A stretch of DNA of 64,000 bases, from the NCBI RefSeq assembly GCF_009760905.1, contig NZ_VIRW01000009.1, positions 62,001-126,000 on the forward strand. Reading direction: 5' to 3'. The position numbers and the translations under genes are program-made. Every line of letters starts with the position of its first letter. The stretch's first letter is position 1. Source of the DNA: Chitinibacter sp. GC72 (GTDB lineage: Bacteria; Pseudomonadota; Gammaproteobacteria; Burkholderiales; Chitinibacteraceae). The notes beneath the pieces are model-generated. The model was not told the origin of the DNA, searched no databases, and saw only the letters and a program-made list of their open reading frames with translations. Of this stretch, positions 34,024-42,599 are shown in pieces.

Positions 34024-34725
34024 TTATAGATCGCGTTGCAACAATAAACCCGCCAACGCCAAATCCTGCGGATAAGTCACTTTCAAATTCCACGGGCTGC
34101 CCATGACGAGTTTGGGTGATTTACCGAGGCGTTCGAGCGCGCTGGCTTCATCGGTAATATCGGCAACATGGTCGGGCAAGGCGTCTTGCAGCGCGGCAAG
34201 GAGTTCGCCACGGCGGAACATTTGTGGGGTTTGCGCTTGCCATAGGCCATCGCGCGGCGTCGTGCGAGCAATACGTTGTTCTGCCGCAGCAATCTTCAGG
34301 GTATCTGCCACTGGCACAGCCAGAATACCTCCTACAGCGTCATACTCCAGCTCGGTAATCATGCCATCGACTTGCGCACTCGTCAGGCATGGCCGTGCGG
34401 CGTCGTGCACCAGCACCCAGCTCTCATCCGCTGCATCGATCGCGGCCAAGCCATTCATCACCGATTCGGCACGGCTCGCGCCGCCGACGCGCAGCACCAG
34501 CAGGCGCTCCAGACCGCCGAGCAAAGCCGCCCAATCATAGCTACCCCACCATTCGTCTTCGGGCGAAATCACCACGACGACCTGATCAATTTGCGCCGCG
34601 CGGAGCAGCGCGCGCAGCGTATGCGCGATCAGCGGCTGGCCAAGCAGGTCGAGGTATTGTTTCGGCGTGGCGCTGGCCATGCGGCTGCCGCTACCGGCGG
34701 CGGGAACGAGGGCGATCTTTTTCAT
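34024..34725 (-). CDS. ispD: 2-C-methyl-D-erythritol 4-phosphate cytidylyltransferase
   Basis: Transfers CMP to methylerythritol phosphate in the MEP pathway. The CTP-binding glycine-rich loop is ALVPAAGSGSRM (residues 5-16), then PKQYLDLLGQPLIAHT, VHDAARPCL and GGILAVPVADTLK. Start ATG 34725 (233 residues) overlaps the stop of the TPR gene (TAATG). The longer frame to 34857 lies inside the TPR gene and is rejected. A 49-bp dyad site overlaps the GGILAVPVADT codons. Confidence 0.97.
   Translation of the reverse strand: MKKIALVPAAGSGSRMASATPKQYLDLLGQPLIAHTLRALLRAAQIDQVVVVISPEDEWWGSYDWAALLGGLERLLVLRVGGASRAESVMNGLAAIDAADESWVLVHDAARPCLTSAQVDGMITELEYDAVGGILAVPVADTLKIAAAEQRIARTTPRDGLWQAQTPQMFRRGELLAALQDALPDHVADITDEASALERLGKSPKLVMGSPWNLKVTYPQDLALAGLLLQRDL
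34299..34347. repeat. 49-bp dyad site 11 (one mismatch), inside ispD
   Basis: Starts GGGTATC and ends CATACTC, 49 bp; the inverted right arm GAGTATGACGCTGTAG ends in the recurrent TGTAG. It spans codons of the conserved GGILAVPVADTLK stretch. Confidence 0.45.
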
Positions 34726-35564
34726 TACTCTTCCGGATACGCCACGTACACATCGCGAATAATCACATCGCTGCGCGCGGTGAGCCAGGCGGCGATCAAA
34801 TCGGCGACGGGTTGATCTTCGATTGCGGCGACGCCGTATTGGCGTACCACCAGCCATTTCGGTGCTTCGCTGGCGACGTTGAAGTCAAAGTCAGCGACGG
34901 GCAGATTGGCCTCTGCCGCTACTTTAAACAGGGTATCTTGCGCAGCCTCATCCGGCACTTCGGCTTCAATCACATACGTGGCTGCGGTATGTTGATAGAT
35001 GCGTTCGAGCACTTCGTAAACGGGGTAGCTCACGCCGTCAACTTCACGCGCGCCACGCGGCACGCCGTCGAGCAGCAGAATATCGCCGTGGCCGATTTCC
35101 AGATCGGGCAACGGCACGCCCGATACCAGCGCGCGCGCCGGGTCGATGCGTTGGCCAAAAATCACTTCCTGATGCTTGCCAACGCGGATGCGGATGGCTA
35201 TGCGTTCAGTGCCAGATTGCAAACCCGCTAATTCGTCGGCGCTGTAGTGATGCCCAAACTTGGCCCAAGCCTGTGCGGCACTGGCCCAATCTTGCTTGGC
35301 GGTGGCGGCGATGCCTAGATTCCACCACGCGGCTTCGTCGTCGGGTTTGATTTCGAGTGCGCGCGCATTGTGTTGCTGGGCTTTGACCCAATTGCTCGGT
35401 TCGCTGTGTTTATACAGCAGCGCCAAATCGTAATGCGTTTGCGCGTCTTGCTCGTCGAGCGCCAAGGCGGCCAGAAAATGTTGCTCGGCCTTTGCCAGCT
35501 CGCCCTCTTCCCAAGCGGCGTGGGCGGCGGCCTTTAATTCGGTGGTATTCATGCAAACACTCAT
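34725..35564 (-). CDS. Tetratricopeptide-repeat protein
   Basis: Cytoplasmic protein of 279 residues. Residues 5-100 hold about three TPR units (AAHAAWEEGELAKAEQHFLAAL, THYDLALLYKHSE, AWWNLGIAATAKQDWASAAQAW), for protein contacts. The remaining 170 residues form a beta/alpha region of unknown type with RIAIRIRVGKHQEVIFGQRIDPARA and DFDFNVASEAPKWLVVRQYG. It lies between dnaQ (4 bases upstream) and ispD (start overlaps its stop), so it is expressed with both. The partner is unknown. Confidence 0.85.
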   Translation of the reverse strand: MSVCMNTTELKAAAHAAWEEGELAKAEQHFLAALALDEQDAQTHYDLALLYKHSEPSNWVKAQQHNARALEIKPDDEAAWWNLGIAATAKQDWASAAQAWAKFGHHYSADELAGLQSGTERIAIRIRVGKHQEVIFGQRIDPARALVSGVPLPDLEIGHGDILLLDGVPRGAREVDGVSYPVYEVLERIYQHTAATYVIEAEVPDEAAQDTLFKVAAEANLPVADFDFNVASEAPKWLVVRQYGVAAIEDQPVADLIAAWLTARSDVIIRDVYVAYPEE

Positions 35565-35568
35565 GATG

Positions 35569-36306
35569 TTAAGCCTCAGGTGCGGCGGGTTTCGGTTCTA
35601 GGGTGCGCCACAGACAATCGGCTTTATTAATTTTATCGAGTTCATCCAGATAGGCGTGGTGCAGCGCCAAATCTTCAGCGCTAGGCTGGGTACGAATCAG
35701 TGGCGCGCGCAAGCTGCGGCGGGCAGCATCGGCGGCGGCTTCTTCCTGCGTGGGCGCAAAGTCGATCAGCAGGCTGTCCTGCCCGCGCGTCATCGCCATA
35801 TAGACTTCGGCGAGCAATTCGCAGTCGATCAAGGCGCCGTGCAAAGTACGGCCAGAGCGATCGACTTCGTAGCGATCACACAGCGCGTCCAAGCTATTGC
35901 GCTTGCCTGGCCACAAATCTTTGGCCATTTTCAGCGTGTCGGTCACGCTTTCGACGTAATCTTCGATTTTGCCGCGCCCGAGCTTGCCTAGCTCCATATT
36001 CAGATAGCCGACGTCAAACGGCGCATTATGAATAATCAGCTCGCTACCACGGACAAACTCCAGAAACTCATCGACGATGGCGGCAAATTTGGGCTTGTCC
36101 GCCAGAAACTGTGTGGTCAGGCCGTGGACATTCAGCGCGCCCTCTTCCGAATCGCGCCCCGGATTGATATAGCGGTGCAAATGGCGATCTGGGGCGGATA
36201 GCTTGCGGTCTATCATTTCAACCGCAGCAATCTCCAGAATGCGGTTGCCGTCTTCGACGCGCAAACCTGTAGTTTCTGTGTCGAGGAAAATTTGTCTATT
36301 ACCCAT
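35569..36306 (-). CDS. dnaQ: DNA polymerase III epsilon subunit (3'-5' exonuclease)
   Basis: Proofreading subunit of the replicative polymerase, 245 residues from ATG 36306. Exo I DTETTG at 9-14, Exo II HNAPFDVGYLNMEL, Exo III HGALIDCELLAEVY with the catalytic His. The C-terminal region that binds the alpha subunit is present (about 190-245). A TTG extension to 36321 is possible but unneeded. Downstream are the TPR gene and ispD, tightly packed. Confidence 0.97.
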   Translation of the reverse strand: MGNRQIFLDTETTGLRVEDGNRILEIAAVEMIDRKLSAPDRHLHRYINPGRDSEEGALNVHGLTTQFLADKPKFAAIVDEFLEFVRGSELIIHNAPFDVGYLNMELGKLGRGKIEDYVESVTDTLKMAKDLWPGKRNSLDALCDRYEVDRSGRTLHGALIDCELLAEVYMAMTRGQDSLLIDFAPTQEEAAADAARRSLRAPLIRTQPSAEDLALHHAYLDELDKINKADCLWRTLEPKPAAPEA

Positions 36307-36417
36307 AGCCGATCTGCTCAATTTAATGAAGGGTATTGTAATGGATCAGGCCCTACCCGACACGGTTTCATACTGCAGTGGCTCTGCATGCCGGCAGCGC
36401 ATAGATTGCGCAGCCAT

Positions 36418-36452
36418 AAAAAAACCCGCCTTCAACAGAAGTGCGGGTTTTT
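36418..36452 (-). terminator. Terminator of the sugar ABC transporter operon
   Basis: 10-bp stem AAAAACCCGC/GCGGGTTTTT (36420-36429 with 36443-36452), an inner CTTC/GAAG stem-loop in the loop, and seven Ts on the minus strand. It lies 18 bases after the ABC ATPase stop. Confidence 0.92.
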
Positions 36453-36469
36453 GCAACACACAGCGGTAA

Positions 36470-37576
36470 TTAGCTGCGTACGCGTTTGAATGCCAGACCT
36501 TCAGCGTCAAACAGCATGCTGTGTTTTTCCGGGAATTTGATGCGTACTGAATCGCCGTATTTCAGGCCAGTCATATTCGATGGCAATTTGGCACAAATGA
36601 TTTCGTTGATGCCAGGGATTTCAACATAAGCCAGAACGATATCACCCAGGTGTTCGGTCAGATCAACACGCGCCGGGATGCCTTCCGGATCGTTTTCTTC
36701 GCACAACTGGATGTGTTCCGGACGAATACCCAGAGTCACTTTATCGCCCACTTTAGCCGTTGATGCATTCACGGCAGCACGAACGCTAATGCCTTTTGGC
36801 AAGCGAACAACCGCGGCGCTTTGCTCAACGCCAACAACTTGCGCTTCAAAAATATTCATTTTTGGTGAGCCCAAGAAACCAGCAACGAACAAGTTCGACG
36901 GGTTTTCGTACATTTCCAGCGGCGTGCCAACCTGCTGAATCACACCAGCATTGAATACCACGATACGGTCAGCCAAGGTCATCGCCTCAACCTGATCGTG
37001 CGTTACGTACAGCATGGTGGTTTTCAATTCTTGGTGCAATTTAGACAACTCAACGCGCATATTCATACGCAATGATGCGTCCAAGTTAGACAATGGCTCG
37101 TCGAACAAGAAGACTTTTGGATTACGTACGATAGAGCGACCAATCGCTACACGCTGACGCTGACCACCTGACAAAGCCTTTGGCTTACGCTCAAGCAAGT
37201 GCGTCATTTGCAGAATTTCAGCGGCTTTTTTCACGCGCTGATCGATTTCGGCTTTGGGTGTACCCGCCAGTTTCAAGGCAAAGGCCATGTTATCGTACAC
37301 AGTCATGTGCGGGTACAGGGCGTAAGACTGAAACACCATCGCAATACCACGTTTTGACGCGTGAATATCATTCGACAGCGTGTCGCCGATGTACAACTCA
37401 CCCGAGGTGATTTCTTCCAGACCCGCAATCATCCGCATCATGGTTGATTTACCGCAGCCTGATGGGCCTACGAATACAACGAATTCACCATCTTTAATTT
37501 CTAGATCCGCACCTTTGATGACGCATACGTCTTTGGTGTAGTTCTTTTTGATATTTTTTAGAGTTACGCTAGCCAT
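36470..37576 (-). CDS. Sugar ABC transporter ATPase (MalK/UgpC type)
   Basis: Nucleotide-binding subunit of a CUT1 sugar importer, 368 residues. Walker A GPSGCGKST at 37-45; LSGGQRQRVAIGRS near 136-149; FLFDEPLSNLDA Walker B near 155-166; the switch HDQ in YVTHDQVEAM. The C-terminal TOBE/OB domain (about 240-365) is complete, typical of MalK/UgpC/MsmK, which can serve several transporters. It is the last gene of the binding protein-permease-permease-ATPase operon. Confidence 0.96.
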   Translation of the reverse strand: MASVTLKNIKKNYTKDVCVIKGADLEIKDGEFVVFVGPSGCGKSTMMRMIAGLEEITSGELYIGDTLSNDIHASKRGIAMVFQSYALYPHMTVYDNMAFALKLAGTPKAEIDQRVKKAAEILQMTHLLERKPKALSGGQRQRVAIGRSIVRNPKVFLFDEPLSNLDASLRMNMRVELSKLHQELKTTMLYVTHDQVEAMTLADRIVVFNAGVIQQVGTPLEMYENPSNLFVAGFLGSPKMNIFEAQVVGVEQSAAVVRLPKGISVRAAVNASTAKVGDKVTLGIRPEHIQLCEENDPEGIPARVDLTEHLGDIVLAYVEIPGINEIICAKLPSNMTGLKYGDSVRIKFPEKHSMLFDAEGLAFKRVRS

Positions 37577-37632
37577 TTTGATTTCCTTAATTCTGAATTG
37601 GGTATTTTGTAAAGCGCCAATGCACGGGCATT

Positions 37633-38568
37633 TTATTTAACAGCACCATCCATGCCGGAGATAAAGTAGCGCTGAGTGAAGGCGAAGAAGATCAGTACAG
37701 GAATAACCGTCAACACAATCGCAGCCATCAAAGTGTTTTGCGAACCAGACAGCGGGCCAGTCAAATCGTTAAATACACCCACTGCCAACGGTTGCATGTC
37801 TTTGGCACGCATCACAATTGAAGACCAGATGTATTCGTTCCACTGATTCACCAGGGTAAAGATCGCCAAAGCTGCAATAGAAGGCGTCGTTACTGGCAAC
37901 ATCACGCGCCACAGAATTTGCATTTCGGTCGCACCGTCTACACGGGCTGCATCGATCAGATCTTGTGGTACCGCTTCAAAAGCCTGTTTCATCAGGAAGA
38001 TACCGAAGGCACCCGCCACACCTGGCAATACCACACCCAGGTAGCTGTTCATACCAATCAGTTTTTTCCAGGTGGCGGCATCACTACCCGTCAGCGTCAG
38101 TTGCAACCAGTCAGCAAAGTTACCCAGTTTCACAATCGTGATGTAGTTAGGTACCAGCGCGGTTTCCTGGGGCAGCATCAGCGTTGCAATAATCGCAACG
38201 AAAATAAAGTTGCGACCAAAGAAACGCATCCGTGATAGTGGATATGCAGCCAGAACAGAAATCACTACCGTGCCGACAACAGCCAGCGTGGTGATAATGA
38301 CCGAGTTTTTGAAATAAACCGAAAACGGAATTTCTACGAAAACTCGCTCAAACCAGACCAGCGTAGCACCAATGCCGTAGCCACCGGCTTCATCCGCAAC
38401 GTGCGGCAAGAAGCTGTCCGGAAACAGGTAAGCATAAGAGCCATCGCTTGACAGACCGAACGACAAAGCCCACAACAACGGAAACATGGTGAACAGACCA
38501 AACGCCGACAAGCTGGCATATTGGAGCACCACGCTAAAAATCCGATTCAATTCCTTACTTTTAAACAT
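37633..38568 (-). CDS. Sugar ABC transporter permease (MalG type)
   Basis: Inner-membrane permease of 311 residues with about six helices. The EAA loop that docks the ATPase reads VPQDLIDAARVDGATEMQILWRVMLPVTTPSIA, near residues 205-235. A relatively long periplasmic loop (about 40-80) follows the first helix. It pairs with the permease encoded 24 bases upstream. CUT1 family, substrate inferred from the locus. Confidence 0.94.
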   Translation of the reverse strand: MFKSKELNRIFSVVLQYASLSAFGLFTMFPLLWALSFGLSSDGSYAYLFPDSFLPHVADEAGGYGIGATLVWFERVFVEIPFSVYFKNSVIITTLAVVGTVVISVLAAYPLSRMRFFGRNFIFVAIIATLMLPQETALVPNYITIVKLGNFADWLQLTLTGSDAATWKKLIGMNSYLGVVLPGVAGAFGIFLMKQAFEAVPQDLIDAARVDGATEMQILWRVMLPVTTPSIAALAIFTLVNQWNEYIWSSIVMRAKDMQPLAVGVFNDLTGPLSGSQNTLMAAIVLTVIPVLIFFAFTQRYFISGMDGAVK

Positions 38569-38592
38569 GCTATTTTTCTCCCAGAAGGCTGA

Positions 38593-39468
38593 TTATTTTT
38601 CGCCGAAGAAGCGGAATTGGATGGCTGCCAAGATCATGCAGAAGAATGTCACCACCAAACCAGCTGCTGCCGCAACACCAAAGTCATAGTTACGGAAGGC
38701 TTGATCGTAAACATAATACAAGGCAGTGTAAGTCTCAGCCTTGCCATCAGTCAGCACCAGCACTTCAAGGAACACTTTCAACGCACCAATTGTTGACAGC
38801 ATCGTACACAGCAAGATGGTTGGTTTAACCATTGGAATCGTGATCTTCCAGAAACGATCCCAGGCATTTGCACCATCCAGAATCGCAGCTTCTTCTACTT
38901 CGGCAGGAATTGCTTGCAGGCCTGCGAGGTAAAGAACCATGTAGTAACCCAGACCTTTCCAGAGCGTGAAGATCATGATTGAGTACATGGCAATGTCAGG
39001 ATCGCCCAGCCAGTCGATATCAACCAGTTGTTCCTTAGGATAAATATGCAGGAAATGCACAATTTCTGTTAGAAATGAATTGAGCATACCGTCATATTTG
39101 AAAACGAACTGCCAAACAATACCAGCAATCGAAATGGCAGTAATAACTGGAATGTAGTAAACCGCACGGAAGAAAGTCATGCCCGGCATTTTGTTATTGA
39201 CCAGTTTAGCAATCAGCAAAGAACCAAGCTGGATCGCAGGCACAACGAGCAAGAAGAATAAAGAGTTTTTAACGGCCTGATGGAATAAATCTTCTTCCCA
39301 GATTCGTTTGAAGTTCTCGAAGTTATTCCACTCGACAGCACCCCCTGCGATTTCATAATGATTGAAAGCCAAATAGGTGTTGAAGCCCACGGGCCAAAAT
39401 ACAAAAACACCCATCAGGATCAAGGCGGGGGCCAAGAAGAAATAGGCCATAAAGTTGGAGTTTTTCAC
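38593..39468 (-). CDS. Sugar ABC transporter permease (MalF type)
   Basis: Inner-membrane permease of 291 residues with about six helices. It begins with the hydrophobic MAYFFLAPALILMGVFVFWPV region, has FFRAVYYIPVITAISIAGIVWQFVF in the middle, and the EAA docking motif IPAEVEEAAILDGANAWDRFWKITIPMVKPTI near 190-220. Its own TATAAT box lies about 100 bases upstream, after a strong terminator that follows the binding-protein gene. Confidence 0.94.
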   Translation of the reverse strand: MKNSNFMAYFFLAPALILMGVFVFWPVGFNTYLAFNHYEIAGGAVEWNNFENFKRIWEEDLFHQAVKNSLFFLLVVPAIQLGSLLIAKLVNNKMPGMTFFRAVYYIPVITAISIAGIVWQFVFKYDGMLNSFLTEIVHFLHIYPKEQLVDIDWLGDPDIAMYSIMIFTLWKGLGYYMVLYLAGLQAIPAEVEEAAILDGANAWDRFWKITIPMVKPTILLCTMLSTIGALKVFLEVLVLTDGKAETYTALYYVYDQAFRNYDFGVAAAAGLVVTFFCMILAAIQFRFFGEK

Positions 39469-39570
39469 GTTTCGACTCTTCGGTGCGTTACAGACAGGAT
39501 AGATAATAACTCAATACACAGCGTTTGTGACTTGATATTAACCAAAAACAGCCGCATTTACAGTGCTGGC

Positions 39571-39576
39571 ATTATA
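39571..39576 (-). promoter_or_regulatory. TATAAT -10 box for the permease-ATPase genes
   Basis: A perfect -10 hexamer on the minus strand. The -35 is weak (GTGATT about 17 bases upstream), which suggests activator dependence or low basal activity. Confidence 0.5.
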
Positions 39577-39795
39577 ACCGAGGCCATCCAAAAATCACAT
39601 ATTTGCTTGCGTCTTTTGCGGCGAATCAGTTCAACATATCAGCCGAAATGGCCTGCAAACTAATGACTTACACAATAACAAAGCTCTGACACAAGAAAGC
39701 AAAACATTAGACAAATCTAATTAATAACCCGATCATCAACATTCCCAAAAATGGTGCAAATGGCAGCGGCAATTAATTTGAATTATCCGAGAATA

Positions 39796-39833
39796 AAAAC
39801 AAAAAGCGGTAAGTGCAATTAAGCACTTACCGC
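39796..39833 (-). terminator. Strong terminator after the binding-protein gene
   Basis: 11-bp perfect stem GCGGTAAGTGC/GCACTTACCGC (39806-39816 with 39823-39833) with TTTTTGTTTT on the minus strand. It lies 21 bases after the binding-protein stop, so that transcript should largely stop before the permeases. Confidence 0.93.
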
Positions 39834-39853
39834 CTCAATCTTGCTAGCTAATA

Positions 39854-41101
39854 TTATTTAGCAGAAAGACGCTTGTTAGAATCAGCAACAGCTTCGTCCA
39901 ACGCTTGTTTCACAGAAATACGACCTTGCAGAGCAGCTTCGATTTTAGCGTCCATTGCTTTAGACAATGCGCCTTCATCAACATTACCTGGCAAGTCTTT
40001 CAGGAACAGGTGACGAGTTTTGTCGATAACCAGACCACCCATTTTGAATGCTTTCTTGCCTGGATCAGTCATGTCATTCAAAGATGGATCTTTAGAAGCT
40101 GCAGCATTTGCGGTCTTAGTAGAAGCAAATGTGTAAGAAGCTTTAGCGAACTGCTCTTGAGCCCACTCACCAGTAATGAAGTTACCAGCAACGCCTACAG
40201 ATTTCATGTCTTTCTGGCCTTTTGGAACTACGTACATAGTAGTCCAGCCGCCGAATGCCAATTTGCCGTTGTCGCCCAATGGGAAGGTAGTAACGTCAGC
40301 AGCTTTGTAAGCAGCTGGGTTAGCATCTTTAATTTTCTTAACTGCGTGGCCGCCTTCAGCGAACATGCCTACGCCGCCGTTAGCAAACATAGCGATTTGT
40401 TCGTCGAAAGTCAGGTTAGTGTCTTTAACGATTGTGCCCGCTTTGTAAGCATCAGCAAATTTTTGTACCAGAGCTACGTGTTTAGGGCTGTTGTAAACAG
40501 CTTTGCCGTTCTGGATAACTGGCAGACCTTCGAACATGAACCAGCCAGTGAAGCCGTCTTGCAATTTAGGAGCCCAGCCTGGTTTGCCAGTAGCTGCGTG
40601 GATTTTCTTAGCTGCAGCAAATACGTCGTCCAGAGATTTGAAGTCTGGTTTAACGCCAGATTTAGCCAACAAATCTTTGTTGTAAACCATTACAGCAGTA
40701 ACTTGGTATGAAGGGAAACCGTACAGTTTGCCGTCAGTAGTTGCATTAGCCAAAGCTGCGCCAGTGAATTGAGCTTTGTTGATGATGCTGTCAACTGGAG
40801 TCAACAGCTTAGGAGCCATTTCAACCATCCAGTTAGTTGGAACCAGTGCCAAGCCTGGAACGTTACCTTCAGCAACAGCAGCAACGATAGCTGGCTTCAT
40901 TGCGCCCCAGCCGAGATCTTTATGAACCAGCTCAACGTCTTTTTGTGAAGAGTTGAATTTAGCAACAACTTCTTTGTGGTATGCATCGTAAGTTGGAGCC
41001 AAAGAGTGAGACCAGAACTCAACTTTAGTTGCAGCTTGAGCAGACATGATTGATGCAGCGAACAAAGTAGCACCAACGATAACAGAACGCTTAAAGTTCA
41101 T
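39854..41101 (-). CDS. Sugar ABC transporter substrate-binding protein (CUT1)
   Basis: Periplasmic receptor of the importer, 415 residues. Signal peptide 1-23 (MNFKRSVIVGATLFAASIMSAQA). The MalE/UgpB-type fold shows KVEFWSHSLAPTYDAYHKEVVAKFN at the start of the mature protein, and FPSYQVTAVMVYNKDLL. ATG 41101 (AGGAG just upstream) is chosen over longer frames because it begins the signal peptide. The codon pattern is unusually biased toward few codons (high expression), in line with excess binding protein over permease. Chitin-derived sugar is the likely ligand from the kinase/regulator nearby. Confidence 0.93.
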   Translation of the reverse strand: MNFKRSVIVGATLFAASIMSAQAATKVEFWSHSLAPTYDAYHKEVVAKFNSSQKDVELVHKDLGWGAMKPAIVAAVAEGNVPGLALVPTNWMVEMAPKLLTPVDSIINKAQFTGAALANATTDGKLYGFPSYQVTAVMVYNKDLLAKSGVKPDFKSLDDVFAAAKKIHAATGKPGWAPKLQDGFTGWFMFEGLPVIQNGKAVYNSPKHVALVQKFADAYKAGTIVKDTNLTFDEQIAMFANGGVGMFAEGGHAVKKIKDANPAAYKAADVTTFPLGDNGKLAFGGWTTMYVVPKGQKDMKSVGVAGNFITGEWAQEQFAKASYTFASTKTANAAASKDPSLNDMTDPGKKAFKMGGLVIDKTRHLFLKDLPGNVDEGALSKAMDAKIEAALQGRISVKQALDEAVADSNKRLSAK

Positions 41102-41765
41102 AACAACTCCTAACATGGACATGAATACGCGCAACACTGGGTCGCAGAAAAATACACAAGATTTACAACTGCAAAACTACTTTAAATCACAACAAATTTC
41201 AGAGTCAACACGAATTTCCAAGTTGTCAAAATGACGCAAAACCAGCTGATCTGCGTACAACTACTTCGAACATGCATCGATTTGCGGCATGAAGCCCAAC
41301 ACCAAGAAACCGGCAACCATTCAGTTGCATTTCAAGCGGTAAAGCATCTGCTGTCTGAAACCATAACGGCAAGAGTACCGCAATTCATTGGCAGGGTGAA
41401 CCTCGGTTCGGTCAAAAAAACCCCTCTTTGCTAGACGGAAAAGCGCTGCGAAGTTTGGCGCTGGGCAAGCCATAAATCATTTCCATCAAAAATCTGTAGG
41501 CAAAAACCCGAATGGTTTTCAAAAACTACACAACACGGAAGCCATCTACATTTTTTATCCTTTCAAATCAGTGCAATAAGCTAAAAACAGAAGCCTACAA
41601 ACCCTGAAAAATGTTGTTTTTTACTTTTTACAACCAACAGAAAGTACAAAAAAACCCTAATCGGCCAAACCCCGCCAGATCAGCAACACGGTTTTTGCTC
41701 TTCAAAATAACCCCAGAAAATGCAGCATCCTCTGTGTATTTTTGTATCATCAACGCAACATTTTG
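41102..41765. other. Long AT-rich gap upstream of the sugar transporter
   Basis: About 660 bases with no convincing gene. On the minus strand a possible promoter (TTGACT, 17 bp, TTAAAG, near 41170-41200) would give a 5' leader of under 100 bases for the binding protein; a second TTGACA lies just upstream. A small palindrome GTCA-AAA-TGAC is at 41225-41235. The remainder shows A/T homopolymer runs and nothing I can name. Confidence 0.5.
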
Positions 41766-41801
41766 AAAAAAAAGCGTGCAAACCGAAGTTAACACGCTTT
41801 T
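41766..41801 (-). terminator. Terminator of the GntR/UTRA regulator gene
   Basis: 9-bp stem AAAAGCGTG/CACGCTTTT (41770-41778 with 41793-41801) followed on the minus strand by eight Ts, 23 bases after the regulator stop. Confidence 0.9.
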
Positions 41802-41823
41802 GGGTGACGAAATTCACACTGTT

Positions 41824-42564
41824 TTAACGATAAAGCTCAACGACAAAGTCGTAGTAGTCACTTCTGAACCAGGAATGGGTCAATTCGACCGCAGCACCAT
41901 CCTCCAGATAACCAACCCGGGTCAGGTGCAGCATTGCGGCCCCGACTTCAACGCCTGTTAAAGCTGCCAGCTCGGGAGTAGCATTGACTGCGCCAATATT
42001 CTGGATCGCCCGCACCACGCTCAGATTGGCATCACGCATAAAATCATACAAAGACTCGCCGATTTTCTCGGGCTCAGGCACGTAGTGGTATGGCAGCGAG
42101 GTTCGCTCAACCGCCATAACAACATCGTTAGCCAGGCGCAAACGCTCCAGATGAGCCACCCGACTATTCGGGCTTAGATTCAGGCGCAGCAATTCCTCGG
42201 AACCAGCCAACATGATTTCGCGCTTAAGCCATTTTGATGCTGGGCGAAAACCGCGCTGCTTGAGCATCTCGGACAGGTTAGTTAAACGCGTGAGCGGCTG
42301 CTCAAGCTTGGGCGTGATATAGGTACCCGATCCCTGACGGCGCAGGATGAGCCCCTGATCAAAGAGCAAATCGAGCGCCTTGCGCGCAGTCACCCGCGAA
42401 ATGCCGAGCACTTCACAAAATGTACGCTCGGAAGGAAGGGGATCGTCTGCTTTCCAGAAGCCGGCATGAATCGCGGCGGCCAACTTGTGGCCGAACTGCA
42501 GATACAACGGTGTCGCACTATCATTATCCGGTTTTAAGACCAGCAATTTATTCAGGTTTTGCAT
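41824..42564 (-). CDS. GntR-family regulator with UTRA domain
   Basis: HutC-subfamily transcription factor of 246 residues. Winged helix at about 10-80 (FWKADDPLPSERTFCEVLGISRVTARKALDLL, RRQGSGTYI) and a ligand-binding UTRA domain (about 95-245). Regulators of this type (NagR, DasR, NagQ) bind GlcNAc- or GlcN-phosphates. It follows the kinase gene by 35 bases and precedes the ABC genes, so it probably controls both; I do not see a clear GTCTAGAC-type operator. The substrate assignment depends on the neighbouring kinase. Confidence 0.9.
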   Translation of the reverse strand: MQNLNKLLVLKPDNDSATPLYLQFGHKLAAAIHAGFWKADDPLPSERTFCEVLGISRVTARKALDLLFDQGLILRRQGSGTYITPKLEQPLTRLTNLSEMLKQRGFRPASKWLKREIMLAGSEELLRLNLSPNSRVAHLERLRLANDVVMAVERTSLPYHYVPEPEKIGESLYDFMRDANLSVVRAIQNIGAVNATPELAALTGVEVGAAMLHLTRVGYLEDGAAVELTHSWFRSDYYDFVVELYR

Positions 42565-42599
42565 ACCACCCCACCTTCCCGCTTTGATGTATTACTTAT

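Larger units (their letters stand above)
39469..39853 (-). other. Gap between the binding-protein and permease genes
   Basis: 385 bases without a gene, AT-rich. From the malE-like side it holds a strong terminator (39796-39833), a 16-bp palindrome ATTAGACAAATCTAAT (39706-39721, 6-base perfect arms, candidate operator) and a TATAAT box (39571-39576, minus strand) about 100 bases before the permease start. No small reading frame looks real. Confidence 0.7.

Noticed and set aside
41102-41765. Small RNA or gene in the long gap before the sugar-binding protein
   Set aside because: A T-run near 41413 on the minus strand lacks a proper stem before it, and I find no promoter-terminator pair.
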